A stretch of 19,982 nucleotides of DNA from Chitinophaga pinensis. GTDB lineage: Bacteria > Bacteroidota > Bacteroidia > Flavobacteriales_D > Crocinitomicaceae. Every line of letters begins with the position of its first letter. Positions within the stretch are counted from its first letter, which is position 1. Of the stretch, positions 7,203-14,529 are shown in pieces. The stretch is from the NCBI GenBank assembly GCA_945870115.1, contig CAMBRH010000018.1, positions 1 to 19,982 on the forward strand, read 5' to 3'. The notes under the pieces are model-generated. The model was not told where the DNA came from, searched no databases, and saw nothing but the letters and a program-made list of their open reading frames with translations. Made by a program: the position numbers and the translations under genes.

Positions 7203-8231
7203 TTAATCTTTAATCAAGAATTGGTATTTATCAATATTTTTCAATGCAATACTAGTTCCACGAGCAACTGCTCTAAGTGGATCTTCAGCAATGTGAACTG
7301 GTAACTTTGTTTTCATTGAAATTCTTTTATCTAATCCTCTCAACATGGAACCTCCACCAGCTAAATAAATTCCAGTTTTGTAAATATCAGCAGAAAGTTC
7401 TGGCGGCGTCATTTCCAATGCACTCAAAATAGCTTCTTCAATTTTAGAAATTGTTTTATCCAAAGCATGTGCAATTTCAGAATATGAAACAACTATTTCT
7501 TTTGGAATACCGGTCATTAAATCACGCCCACGTACCGCATAATCTGGTGGTGGATTATCTAATTCTGGAATTGCAGCTCCAACTTCAATTTTTAATTGCT
7601 CTGCTGTTCTTTCACCAACTAAAATGTTGTGCTGACGACGCATATATTCCTCTATATCTTGTGTGAAATCATCACCAGCAATACGAATAGATTTGTCACA
7701 AACGATTCCTCCAAGAGCAATGACTGCGATTTCAGAAGTACCACCTCCTATATCAATAATCATATTTCCCATCGGTTCTTCAACATCAATTCCAATTCCA
7801 ATCGCAGCAGCCATCGGTTCGTGAATTAAGTACACTTCTTTCGCACCAGCGTGCTCACAAGAATCTCTTACAGCACGTTTTTCAACTTCAGTAATACCAG
7901 AAGGTATACAAACAACCATTCTTAAATTTGGAGAAAACATACTTTTTTTCCCTCCGTTAATCATTTTGATCATTCCACGAATCATGGCTTCAGCACTTTG
8001 AAAATCAGCGATTACACCATCTTTCAAAGGTCTAACTGTTTCAATTAATTTGTGCGTTTTTCCATGCATTTGTTGCGCTTTTTTCCCAATTGCAACAATG
8101 TTTCCTGTTTGAATGTCTCTTGCAACAATCGATGGCTCATCAACAACTACTTTGTCATTCATGATAATTAAGGTATTTGCCGTACCCAAATCGATTGCTA
8201 TTTCTTGTGTTAAAAAACTAAATAATCCCAT
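7203..8231 (-). CDS. mreB: Rod shape-determining protein MreB
   Basis: 342 residues, the normal MreB length. The actin-fold signatures are present: phosphate loop 1 IAIDLGTANT (11-20), VCIPSG in the core, the second phosphate motif DIGGGTSEIAVI, and the adenosine-binding YLAGGGSMLRGL near the C-terminus. An amphipathic N-terminal MGLFSFL is suited to membrane contact. MreB forms membrane-bound ATP-dependent filaments that direct lateral cell-wall synthesis with MreC, MreD, RodA and PBP2. The gene follows purH on the same strand after a 103-bp gap, an order I know from Flavobacteriales, but here a terminator and a convergent gene follow directly, so mreC is not next to it. Confidence 0.95.
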   Translation of the reverse strand: MGLFSFLTQEIAIDLGTANTLIIMNDKVVVDEPSIVARDIQTGNIVAIGKKAQQMHGKTHKLIETVRPLKDGVIADFQSAEAMIRGMIKMINGGKKSMFSPNLRMVVCIPSGITEVEKRAVRDSCEHAGAKEVYLIHEPMAAAIGIGIDVEEPMGNMIIDIGGGTSEIAVIALGGIVCDKSIRIAGDDFTQDIEEYMRRQHNILVGERTAEQLKIEVGAAIPELDNPPPDYAVRGRDLMTGIPKEIVVSYSEIAHALDKTISKIEEAILSALEMTPPELSADIYKTGIYLAGGGSMLRGLDKRISMKTKLPVHIAEDPLRAVARGTSIALKNIDKYQFLIKD

Positions 8232-8334
8232 TTTATTTTTATTGTCTTCACTTAGAAAGACTTTATTATGACGTATTTATCGTAAAATTGCGAATAAAGT
8301 TTCAATTTATTACAACTTTTTTATTTTTTGTGAA

Positions 8335-9870
8335 TTAATGTTTAAAATGTCTAACTCCAGTCATCACCATTGAAACTTGATTTTCGTTACAATAAGCAAC
8401 AGATAAATCATCTTTAATTGATCCTCCTGGCTGAATAACAGCTGAAATTCCTGCATTTTTAGCGATTTCCACACAATCAGGAAATGGAAAAAAAGCATCG
8501 GAGGCCATAACTGAACCTTTTAAGTCAAAATTAAACGTGTTTGCCTTGTGGATTGCTTGGTTTAAAGCATCAACTCTGGAAGTTTGACCTGTTCCACTTG
8601 CCAATAATTGTTTGTTTTTTGCAAGCACAATTGTATTCGATTTTGTATGTTTTACTAATTTATTAGCGAACAATAAATCTTCAATTTCTGCTTCCGTTGG
8701 AGAAGTTAAGGTAATTGTTTTCAAATCTGCTTTTGTTTCAGATTTAAAATCTCTATCTTGTTCTAAAACTCCATTTAAAATTGTGCGAATTTGTTTCTTG
8801 GGAAAACTAACTTCTTTTTGTTTTAAAATGATACGATTTTTCTTTGATTGCAAAATTTCCAATGCTTTTGAGTCATAATCTGGAGCTATTACAACTTCAC
8901 AAAATAAAGCGTTCATTATTTCAGCAGTTTCTTCGTCGATGGTTTTATTTGAAATCAAAATTCCTCCAAAAGCAGAAACAGGATCTCCAGCTAAAGCTGC
9001 TTCGTAAGCTTCTTGAATTGTTGGTCGAGTTGCAATTCCGCAAGCATTGTTATGTTTTAAAATAGCAAAAGTTGGATCGTCATTTTTAAATTCTTGCATC
9101 AATTGAACAGCCGCATCAACATCTAATAAATTATTGTAAGACAATTCTTTACCGTGTAATTTGTCAAAAATTGCGTTCAAATCACCATAAAAAACTCCTT
9201 CTTGATGCGGATTTTCTCCGTAGCGTAATATTTCTCCTTGTTGAAGTGAAACTTTTAAAGCCAAATCTCTATCTTCCGTTTGAGTAGCAAAATACCCATG
9301 AATTTGAGCATCGTAATGAGAAGAAACATTAAATGCATCTCGAGCAAATGACATTCTTTCTTCGTATGAAGTTGTTCCCGAATCTGTTAAAACATTTAAG
9401 AATTTTTCATATTGAACTTGAGAAGGAATAATGACAACATCTTCGTAATTTTTTGCTGCTGCACGAATTAATGAAATTCCACCAATATCAATTTTTTCAA
9501 TGATTGTATCTAAATCCGTTGTTGCTTTAACTGTATCTTCAAAAGGATATAAATCAACAATCACTAAATCCAAAGAAGGAATTTCGTACTCAGCAATTTG
9601 ACTTTGATCTTCTTCGTTGTTTCTTCTATTTAAAATTCCACCAAAAACTTTCGGATGTAGCGTTTTTACTCTTCCTCCTAAAATTGAGGGATAAGAGGTT
9701 AAATCCTCTACTCTTTCAACTGCAACTCCAAGCTTTTCAATAAATTCTTGTGTTCCACCAGTTGAGTAAATTGTCACATTTAATGCCGCTAATTTTTTAA
9801 TAATTGGCTCTAAACCAGTTTTATCAAATACCGAAATTAATGCGCTTTTGATTTGCTTATTTTTACTCAT
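8335..9870 (-). CDS. purH: Bifunctional AICAR transformylase / IMP cyclohydrolase PurH
   Basis: Catalyses the last two steps of purine synthesis: formylation of AICAR with 10-formyl-THF, then ring closure to IMP. The 511-residue product begins MSKNKQIKSALISVFDKTGL. The N-terminal MGS-like IMP cyclohydrolase domain includes GGRVKTLHPKVFGGIL. The C-terminal transformylase domain includes LRYGENPHQEG, the catalytic Lys272-His273 in LKHNNACG, DPVSAFGGI, and the end motif SDAFFPFPD...QPGGSIKD...TGVRHFKH. The frame is open for 19 more codons up to 9927. The internal Met is preferred because it matches the family's N-terminus and because a -7 promoter element (9896-9903) lies inside the longer version. 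Confidence 0.96.
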   Translation of the reverse strand: MSKNKQIKSALISVFDKTGLEPIIKKLAALNVTIYSTGGTQEFIEKLGVAVERVEDLTSYPSILGGRVKTLHPKVFGGILNRRNNEEDQSQIAEYEIPSLDLVIVDLYPFEDTVKATTDLDTIIEKIDIGGISLIRAAAKNYEDVVIIPSQVQYEKFLNVLTDSGTTSYEERMSFARDAFNVSSHYDAQIHGYFATQTEDRDLALKVSLQQGEILRYGENPHQEGVFYGDLNAIFDKLHGKELSYNNLLDVDAAVQLMQEFKNDDPTFAILKHNNACGIATRPTIQEAYEAALAGDPVSAFGGILISNKTIDEETAEIMNALFCEVVIAPDYDSKALEILQSKKNRIILKQKEVSFPKKQIRTILNGVLEQDRDFKSETKADLKTITLTSPTEAEIEDLLFANKLVKHTKSNTIVLAKNKQLLASGTGQTSRVDALNQAIHKANTFNFDLKGSVMASDAFFPFPDCVEIAKNAGISAVIQPGGSIKDDLSVAYCNENQVSMVMTGVRHFKH

Positions 9871-9895
9871 TTTTGAAGGGGCTTGAATTTGAGTG

Positions 9896-9903
9896 CAAAA
9901 GTA
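9896..9903 (-). promoter_or_regulatory. Candidate -7 promoter element of purH
   Basis: On the minus strand this reads TACTTTTG, a full match to TAnnTTTG, 25 bp upstream of the chosen ATG. Its position implies a ~20-nt leader and rules against the longer upstream start. The -33 element is weak. Confidence 0.5.
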
Positions 9904-9986
9904 CTTCAAAAAAATGAATTTATTCACTAAACATCAAGTTTTTTTGGATTAGTTTTAATGGTTATAAGGAACTTTGCTAAAAGCGG

Positions 9987-10028
9987 TAGTTTTGGCATGG
10001 TTTTTACCAAAAACACACGCCAAAACTG
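9987..10028. repeat. Long-arm hairpin (GGTAGTTTTGGC type)
   Basis: AGTTTTGGC (9988-9996) pairs with GCCAAAACT (10019-10027). Inside it, GTTTTT (10000-10005) pairs with AAAAAC (10009-10014) around an ACC loop. The two stems are separated by 3 nt on one side and 4 nt on the other. There is no T-tract after it on the plus strand. It may be part of a repeat element together with the adjacent hairpins. Confidence 0.65.
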
Positions 10029-10046
10029 AATCTATTCAACTTTATT

Positions 10047-10093
10047 ACGACGGATTTACATCCGTCGTTACCAATATTTCACTCCTACGGAGT
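10047..10093. repeat. Candidate REP-like double hairpin
   Basis: ACGACGGAT (10047-10055) and ATCCGTCGT (10060-10068) form a perfect 9-bp stem with a TTAC loop. Twelve bases later ACTCC (10081-10085) and GGAGT (10089-10093) form a second stem with a TAC loop. Both hairpins contain ACGGA. Pairs of short GC-rich palindromes in a gene spacer fit repetitive extragenic palindromes mobilised by REP-associated tyrosine transposases. Whether this one is repeated in the genome cannot be seen here. Confidence 0.55.
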
Positions 10094-10184
10094 TTTGTTT
10101 TCATAAGTTCCAAAGTGTCATATTAATTTTTACATCTTTTTCAAATTAAAATTACATATAATCGTTTAGTTTAAACACTTTGAT

Positions 10185-10192
10185 TATTTTTG
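10185..10192 (+). promoter_or_regulatory. Candidate -7 promoter element for tatC
   Basis: TATTTTTG matches TAnnTTTG. A transcript would start near 10198 and carry a ~150-nt leader, nearly all of it the hairpin at 10219-10341. The -33 region (GTTTAG around 10164-10169) is a weak match. Confidence 0.5.
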
Positions 10193-10218
10193 CACAAATA
10201 TCGTTAAGCCGTTTAATC

Positions 10219-10341
10219 AGAGCTTGTCTAGAAAGTTTACGTTTTAGGCATTTTCAAAAGTGAAATATTTGGAGTTTACATTTGTAAATGACGAATATTT
10301 AACTGAAAATAACGACAAAAGTGGACTTTATAACAAGCTCT
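10219..10341 (+). promoter_or_regulatory. 123-nt near-continuous hairpin in the tatC leader
   Basis: The whole segment folds on itself. Paired blocks, outside to inside: AGAGCTTGT 10219-10227 with 10333-10341 (9 bp); 10229-10230 with 10331-10332; 10232-10240 with 10321-10329 (9 bp, two G-U); 10242-10245 with 10317-10320; ATTTTCA 10250-10256 with TGAAAAT 10304-10310 (7 bp); 10263-10271 with 10292-10300 (9 bp, one G-U); two opposed G-A mismatches; and 10274-10279 with 10284-10289 around an ATTT tetraloop. That is about 46 pairs, and it ends 5 nt before the tatC ATG. It could be a structured mRNA leader acting on translation or a MITE-like palindromic insertion; sequence alone does not decide. 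Confidence 0.7.
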
Positions 10342-10346
10342 AAATT

Positions 10347-11144
10347 ATGGAAGATAGAAAAGAAATGTCCTTTTTAGACCATCTGGAAGAACTCAGATGG
10401 AGATTGGTGCGCATTGCTATAGCTATTGTAACAATTTCAGTTGTTTTATGGTGGTTTCAAGAATGGATTATGGATAATCTTTTCCTTTCTATGTCAAAAC
10501 CAAAATTCATTACTTTTCGTATAATGTGTGATTTATTTGGAATTTGTATTGAAGAAATACCCGTAAAAATGCAAAGTACAACCATGGCTGGACAATTTTC
10601 TTATGCCATGATGACCAGTATAATTGGAGGAGTTGTTTTAGCCTTTCCATACATTTTTTATCAAATTTGGAGTTTTGTAAAACCTGGACTTAAACAAAAA
10701 GAAAAATCAGTTGTAAAAGGGATCGTTTTTTATGTAAGTATTTTGTTTTTTACTGGAATCTTATTCGGTTATTTTGTTGTTGCTCCACTTTGTGTTCAGT
10801 TTTTTGGAACTTATCAAATCTCAAAAGACGTGGAAAATATCTTCACAATTAGTTCTTACATGAGTACAATTATTTCAACTGTTTTTTATTCGGGATTACT
10901 TTTTCTTTTGCCCGTTGTCATGTATTTATTCGCAAAATTGGGAATCATTACTCCTGCTTTTTTAAGAAAATACAGAAAACACGCTATTGTAGGAGTCTTA
11001 ATTCTTTCAGCAGTTATTACGCCACCAGACCTAATCAGTCAAGTAATTGTTGCAATTCCTATTGTAATGTTATATGAATTAAGTATATTTGTAGTTGTTG
11101 CTGTTGAAAAAAACCGAAACAAAACAAATATGGCTAATTCATGA
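10347..11144 (+). CDS. tatC: Twin-arginine translocase subunit TatC
   Basis: 265 residues with six predicted membrane helices. The N-terminus carries the TatC signature FLDHLEELRWRLVR (residues 9-22). After the first periplasmic region comes AFPYIFYQIWSFVKPGL, the conserved cytoplasmic loop involved in twin-arginine signal recognition. The C-terminal helices include SAVITPPDLISQ, another family hallmark. TatC binds folded cofactor-containing precursors and with TatA exports them across the cytoplasmic membrane. tatA is not in this window. The periplasmic loop (CDLFGICIEEIPVKMQ) is somewhat extended compared with the E. coli protein, as in other Bacteroidota. Its stop overlaps the next gene's start in ATGA, so the two are translationally coupled. 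The initiation region abuts the long hairpin. Confidence 0.95.
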   Translation: MEDRKEMSFLDHLEELRWRLVRIAIAIVTISVVLWWFQEWIMDNLFLSMSKPKFITFRIMCDLFGICIEEIPVKMQSTTMAGQFSYAMMTSIIGGVVLAFPYIFYQIWSFVKPGLKQKEKSVVKGIVFYVSILFFTGILFGYFVVAPLCVQFFGTYQISKDVENIFTISSYMSTIISTVFYSGLLFLLPVVMYLFAKLGIITPAFLRKYRKHAIVGVLILSAVITPPDLISQVIVAIPIVMLYELSIFVVVAVEKNRNKTNMANS

Positions 11145-13618
11145 TTCGTAGTTTTTTATTTTTACTTTTATTTTTTAATTGCTTCATAAATTTCTCTCAG
11201 CAAACGAAAATTTATGGAAAAATTACAGATGCATCAACTGGCGAAACCTTGCCATTTGTTAGAATTAAATTCTACGATTCCAAAATTGGAACATTAGCTG
11301 ATTCTGTTGGAAATTATGTTTTAGAATCATATTACGGAACGGATAGCATTCAAGTTTTTTTTGCTGGATATGTTCCAAAAACGATTAAAATCAAAAAAGA
11401 TATTTCACAAGAAATAAATATTAAACTAGAAATAAAAGTTTCTGAAGTAAATGAAGTTGTCATTAAAGCGCCAGATGAACTTCCTTCTACAAGGTTACAC
11501 AAACGCGTTATCAAGAATAAAGACATTAATAATAAAGTAAAACTGAATTCTTACGACTATGAACTTTACAATAAGGTTCAATTAGATATCAATAACATAG
11601 GAGATAGATTTTCGAAAAACCCAATAATCAAACGCTTAGATTTGGTCATGGATTATTTGGATTCAGCAGATAATGGGAAAAATTTCCTTCCCGTTTTACT
11701 AAGTGAATCGATTTCAAATTTTTATTTCAAAAATAATCCAAAGAAAAAAAGAGAAATTATTTCAGCTTCTAAGGTAAGTGGAGTTGATAACTTTCAAATC
11801 AATCAATTGTTGGGAGATATGTATTTAGATATGAATATCTACGACAACAATATCAACCTTTTTCAACGAAATTTTGTTAGTCCAGTTTCCAATGTTGCAA
11901 GAAATTTTTACCGTTTTTATTTAGAAGATTCAACTTTCATCGGAAAACAATGGTGCTATAAATTGCGTTTTACACCAAAACGAACTGGAGACATGACTTT
12001 TGAAGGTGAAATGTGGATTCACGACACAACTTATGCTGTGAAAAGTATAAAAGCATCAATTTCTCCTTGGGCAAATATTAATTATGTGCAAGATTTGTAC
12101 TTCGAACAAGAATTTGATCAAGTTGAAAAAGAAGTCTGGATGATGACTCGAGAAAGCATGATTGTGGATTTAAAAATCACAAAAAAATCTGCTGTTTATG
12201 GTTTTTTTGCACGGAAAGTTTCCTCGCGTAAGCAATTTGTCATAAATAAAGAAAAAGAAGCTGAATTCTATAATGCAGATAACACAGTTGAATATACTGA
12301 TAGTGCATTACTTAGAAGCGAGAAATATTGGCTAGACCACCGACACGAGCCGCTCTCTATTCAAGAAATAGGAATTGAAAACATGATTGATTCTCTTGAA
12401 AACACAAGTATGTTTCGATCCTTGAAAACGCTTGCTTACTTGGGGGCAACAGGTTTTTATGATTTAGGAAAGCTAGAACTTGGTAATGCTTTTAGTCTTT
12501 TGTCGATAAATACTGTAGAGGGTGTTAGAACAGGTTTAGCTCTAAGAACATCTAATAAATTTTCTAGAAAAATAGAACTTTCAGGGAAATTTGCCTATGG
12601 TTTTGGAGATGAACGATTCAAATATGGTTCAATGATGCGCTTAAATACATCCAAGAAAAAAAGAGGTCTTTTAACTGCTTTTTATAACCATGATGTCGAA
12701 CAATTCGGAATGTCATCAACTGCAGCTTCCGCAGGGTCAACTTTTAATACACTTTTTGCTACAGCGCCATTAAATAAGTTAACTTTTGTTGAAAAAGTCG
12801 GAGTGAACTTTGAAAAAGATGTTAAAAAGGACCTTGTATTATTTGGAGCAATTGAATGGAAAGAATTTTTACCAATAGGTTTGACAGTTTACGAAAAGTA
12901 TGATGCTGAAAATATTTTGCAACGTTTAACAAAAATTCAAACAACAGAATTTACGGCTAGGATCCGTTGGACAAAGGACGAAGAGTTTCTTTCTGGAGCT
13001 TTTGATAGAAGCACATTAAGATCCAAATATCCGATTTTTATTTTGCAAGGAGTTTTTGGCGTAAAAGGAGTTTTTGGTAGTGATTATTCTTATCAAAAAG
13101 TTGAATTCCGAATGAATCACAATGCTTCAGTAGGAGTTTTTGGTTATTTAAAATATGGAATCGAAGCGGGTTATGTTTTTGGAACAGTTGCTTATCCGTT
13201 TTTAAAAATTCATGAAGGAAGTCAAACCTATTGGTTAATGACAAATGCTTTTAATAAATTAAATTTCTTTGAATTTATTTCCGACAGTTATATTGGAGGA
13301 AACATTGAACAACATTGGGAAGGCTTATTTTTTGATAGAATACCTTTAATTAAAAAATTAAAATGGAGATTGGTAACAACCGGAAGAATTACTTATGGTT
13401 CAATTAGTGAACGACATCAAAAAGAAATGATTTTACCAGATTTCACAAGAAGATTTGGGAAAATACCTTACGCAGAAGCAGCAGTCGGAATTGAAAATAT
13501 ATTTAAAGTTGGTCGAGTAGATTTAGTTTGGAGATTGACTCATTTAGAACCAGTTTTACCAACTGACAAAAAAATCAATCCACTGGGAATCAGATTTAGA
13601 TGGGCATTTATTTTTTAA
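11141..13618 (+). CDS. Outer-membrane CarboxypepD_reg-like / DUF5686 protein
   Basis: 825 residues with a signal peptide (cleavage near NFS, about residue 20). A carboxypeptidase regulatory-like Ig domain follows (~22-105: IYGKITDASTGETLPFVRIKFYD). The rest is a long DUF5686 region beginning around SEVNEVVIKAPDE, with SPWANINYVQDLYFEQEF and the later beta-strand-rich WEGLFFDRIPLIKKLKWR. It ends in FRWAFIF; alternating strands and a terminal Phe are marks of an outer-membrane beta-barrel inserted by the Bam machinery. It lacks a TonB plug domain, so it is not a standard SusC-type transporter. Function of DUF5686 is not established. It overlaps tatC by 4 bp and precedes lptB, so an envelope role is likely. 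Confidence 0.85.
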   Translation: MIRSFLFLLLFFNCFINFSQQTKIYGKITDASTGETLPFVRIKFYDSKIGTLADSVGNYVLESYYGTDSIQVFFAGYVPKTIKIKKDISQEINIKLEIKVSEVNEVVIKAPDELPSTRLHKRVIKNKDINNKVKLNSYDYELYNKVQLDINNIGDRFSKNPIIKRLDLVMDYLDSADNGKNFLPVLLSESISNFYFKNNPKKKREIISASKVSGVDNFQINQLLGDMYLDMNIYDNNINLFQRNFVSPVSNVARNFYRFYLEDSTFIGKQWCYKLRFTPKRTGDMTFEGEMWIHDTTYAVKSIKASISPWANINYVQDLYFEQEFDQVEKEVWMMTRESMIVDLKITKKSAVYGFFARKVSSRKQFVINKEKEAEFYNADNTVEYTDSALLRSEKYWLDHRHEPLSIQEIGIENMIDSLENTSMFRSLKTLAYLGATGFYDLGKLELGNAFSLLSINTVEGVRTGLALRTSNKFSRKIELSGKFAYGFGDERFKYGSMMRLNTSKKKRGLLTAFYNHDVEQFGMSSTAASAGSTFNTLFATAPLNKLTFVEKVGVNFEKDVKKDLVLFGAIEWKEFLPIGLTVYEKYDAENILQRLTKIQTTEFTARIRWTKDEEFLSGAFDRSTLRSKYPIFILQGVFGVKGVFGSDYSYQKVEFRMNHNASVGVFGYLKYGIEAGYVFGTVAYPFLKIHEGSQTYWLMTNAFNKLNFFEFISDSYIGGNIEQHWEGLFFDRIPLIKKLKWRLVTTGRITYGSISERHQKEMILPDFTRRFGKIPYAEAAVGIENIFKVGRVDLVWRLTHLEPVLPTDKKINPLGIRFRWAFIF

Positions 13619-13619
13619 A

Positions 13620-13685
13620 GGTTATTATTGATGAAAAATAACCACTAGGAACCCTAGAAAGCTTAGAACTTATGTTTTCTAAGCT
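13620..13685 (+). terminator. Cluster of three hairpins after the DUF5686 gene, possible terminator
   Basis: Three stems lie in succession: GGTTATT 13620-13626 with AATAACC 13637-13643; CTAGG 13645-13649 with CCTAG 13653-13657; and AGCTTAGAA 13660-13668 with TTCTAAGCT 13677-13685 (9 bp perfect, 8-nt loop). The first begins 2 nt after the stop codon. None has a U-tract on the plus strand, so intrinsic termination is uncertain; mRNA 3'-end protection or a palindromic regulator site are alternatives. Confidence 0.4.
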
Positions 13686-13731
13686 GTAAAAAGAAAATAT
13701 AATTCTTTTCGCAGTTTTTGCCAATAAAAAC

Positions 13732-13739
13732 TATATTTG
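13732..13739 (+). promoter_or_regulatory. Candidate -7 promoter element abutting the lptB start codon
   Basis: TATATTTG is an exact TAnnTTTG match ending only 4 bp before the ATG at 13744. If used, transcription would begin at or within a few bases of the start codon, giving a nearly leaderless mRNA. TAAAATG at the start codon also resembles the A-rich initiation sequences of flavobacterial genes, so the element may be fortuitous. Confidence 0.4.
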
Positions 13740-13743
13740 TAAA

Positions 13744-14475
13744 ATGAAACTTCATACCGACAATATAAAAAAATCATACAAAGGAAGACCTGTGGTAAAA
13801 GGTGTTTCAGTGGAAGTTAGTCAAGGTGAAATTATTGGACTTTTGGGTCCGAATGGAGCTGGAAAAACGACTTCTTTTTACATGATGGTTGGTTTGGTAA
13901 AACCAGATGAAGGTTCGGTGTTTTTGGATGATTTGAATATTACAAGTTTGCCCATGTACAAAAGAGCGCAACTTGGTTTGGGATATTTACCACAAGAAGT
14001 TTCGGTTTTTAGGAAATTGAGTGTCGAAGACAATATTTTGTCCATTTTAGAGATGACTGATTTAACAAAAGTTCAACGCAAAGAACGCATGGAACAATTG
14101 TTGGAAGAATTTAGCTTAACGCACGTTCGGAAAAATCTTGGAAACAGACTTTCTGGAGGGGAAAAACGTAGAACAGAAATTGCTCGCGCTTTGGCAACTG
14201 AACCAAAATTTGTTTTACTTGATGAACCTTTTGCGGGTGTAGATCCAATTGCTGTGGAAGATATTCAAAGTATCGTTTCTGATTTAAGGAAAAAAAATAT
14301 TGGGATTTTAATTACAGATCACAATGTACAGGAAACACTTTCAATAACTGATAGAGCTTACTTATTGTTTGAAGGAAGTATTTTGAAATCTGGAACAGCT
14401 GAAGAATTAGCTGCTGATGAGCAAGTGAGAAAAGTTTATTTAGGTCAGAATTTTGAATTGAGAAAAAAAGTTTAA
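13744..14475 (+). CDS. lptB: LPS export ABC transporter ATP-binding protein LptB
   Basis: 243 residues, the standard LptB length. The ABC motifs are all present: Walker A GPNGAGKT (35-42), the Q-loop region GYLPQEVSVFRKLSV, signature LSGGE (136-140) followed by the LptB-typical KRRTEIARALA, Walker B FVLLDEP (Asp160, Glu161) with FAGVDPIAV, and switch His193 in TDHNVQETL. LptB powers LptFG to extract lipopolysaccharide from the inner membrane and push it along the Lpt bridge. lptF, lptG, lptC and lptA are not adjacent. The gene lies 125 bp after the DUF5686 gene and appears to have its own promoter. All catalytic residues are intact. Confidence 0.94.
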   Translation: MKLHTDNIKKSYKGRPVVKGVSVEVSQGEIIGLLGPNGAGKTTSFYMMVGLVKPDEGSVFLDDLNITSLPMYKRAQLGLGYLPQEVSVFRKLSVEDNILSILEMTDLTKVQRKERMEQLLEEFSLTHVRKNLGNRLSGGEKRRTEIARALATEPKFVLLDEPFAGVDPIAVEDIQSIVSDLRKKNIGILITDHNVQETLSITDRAYLLFEGSILKSGTAEELAADEQVRKVYLGQNFELRKKV

Positions 14476-14504
14476 TTTTCTAAAACTATTTAACCTTTTA
14501 ATTC

Positions 14505-14522
14505 GTTATTTGTTTAAATAAC
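14505..14522 (+). repeat. Small hairpin just upstream of msrB
   Basis: GTTATTT (14505-14511) pairs with AAATAAC (14516-14522) around a GTTT loop, ending 7 nt before the msrB ATG. It is AT-only apart from the terminal pair and so weak. It could be a regulator half-site pair or chance. Confidence 0.35.
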
Positions 14523-14529
14523 AAAAGCC

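Larger units (their letters stand above)
9904..10346. other. Gene-free intergenic region with three hairpin elements
   Basis: This is the only long stretch without a credible gene, lying between divergent purH and tatC. It holds, in order, a long-arm hairpin (9987-10028), a pair of short GC-rich hairpins (10047-10093), an AT-rich promoter zone (10140-10200) and a 123-nt hairpin (10219-10341). Its locally GC-rich palindromes contrast with the AT-rich spacers elsewhere in the window. No frame of useful length with plausible codon use was found. Confidence 0.7.

Noticed and set aside
7451..7829. Plus-strand open frames inside mreB.
   Set aside because: The translations are low-complexity Leu/Ser/Asn-rich complements of a highly conserved actin-like gene.
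9871..9927. A 19-codon N-terminal extension of PurH beginning at an upstream ATG.
   Set aside because: The extension (MNKFIFLKYF...) is unlike PurH N-termini and contains the TAnnTTTG promoter match at 9896-9903; the internal Met at 9870 fits the family.
10041..10069. CRISPR-like repeat, suggested by a GC-rich palindrome in a spacer.
   Set aside because: There is only one unit, with no regularly spaced copies and no cas genes nearby.
10199..10346. A known riboswitch in the tatC leader.
   Set aside because: The fold is one long hairpin without the multi-helix junction of a riboswitch class I recognise, and no terminator or anti-terminator alternative was seen.
14505..14522. Terminator of lptB formed by the GTTATTT/AAATAAC hairpin.
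   Set aside because: The stem is almost all A-T and is followed by A's rather than T's on the plus strand.
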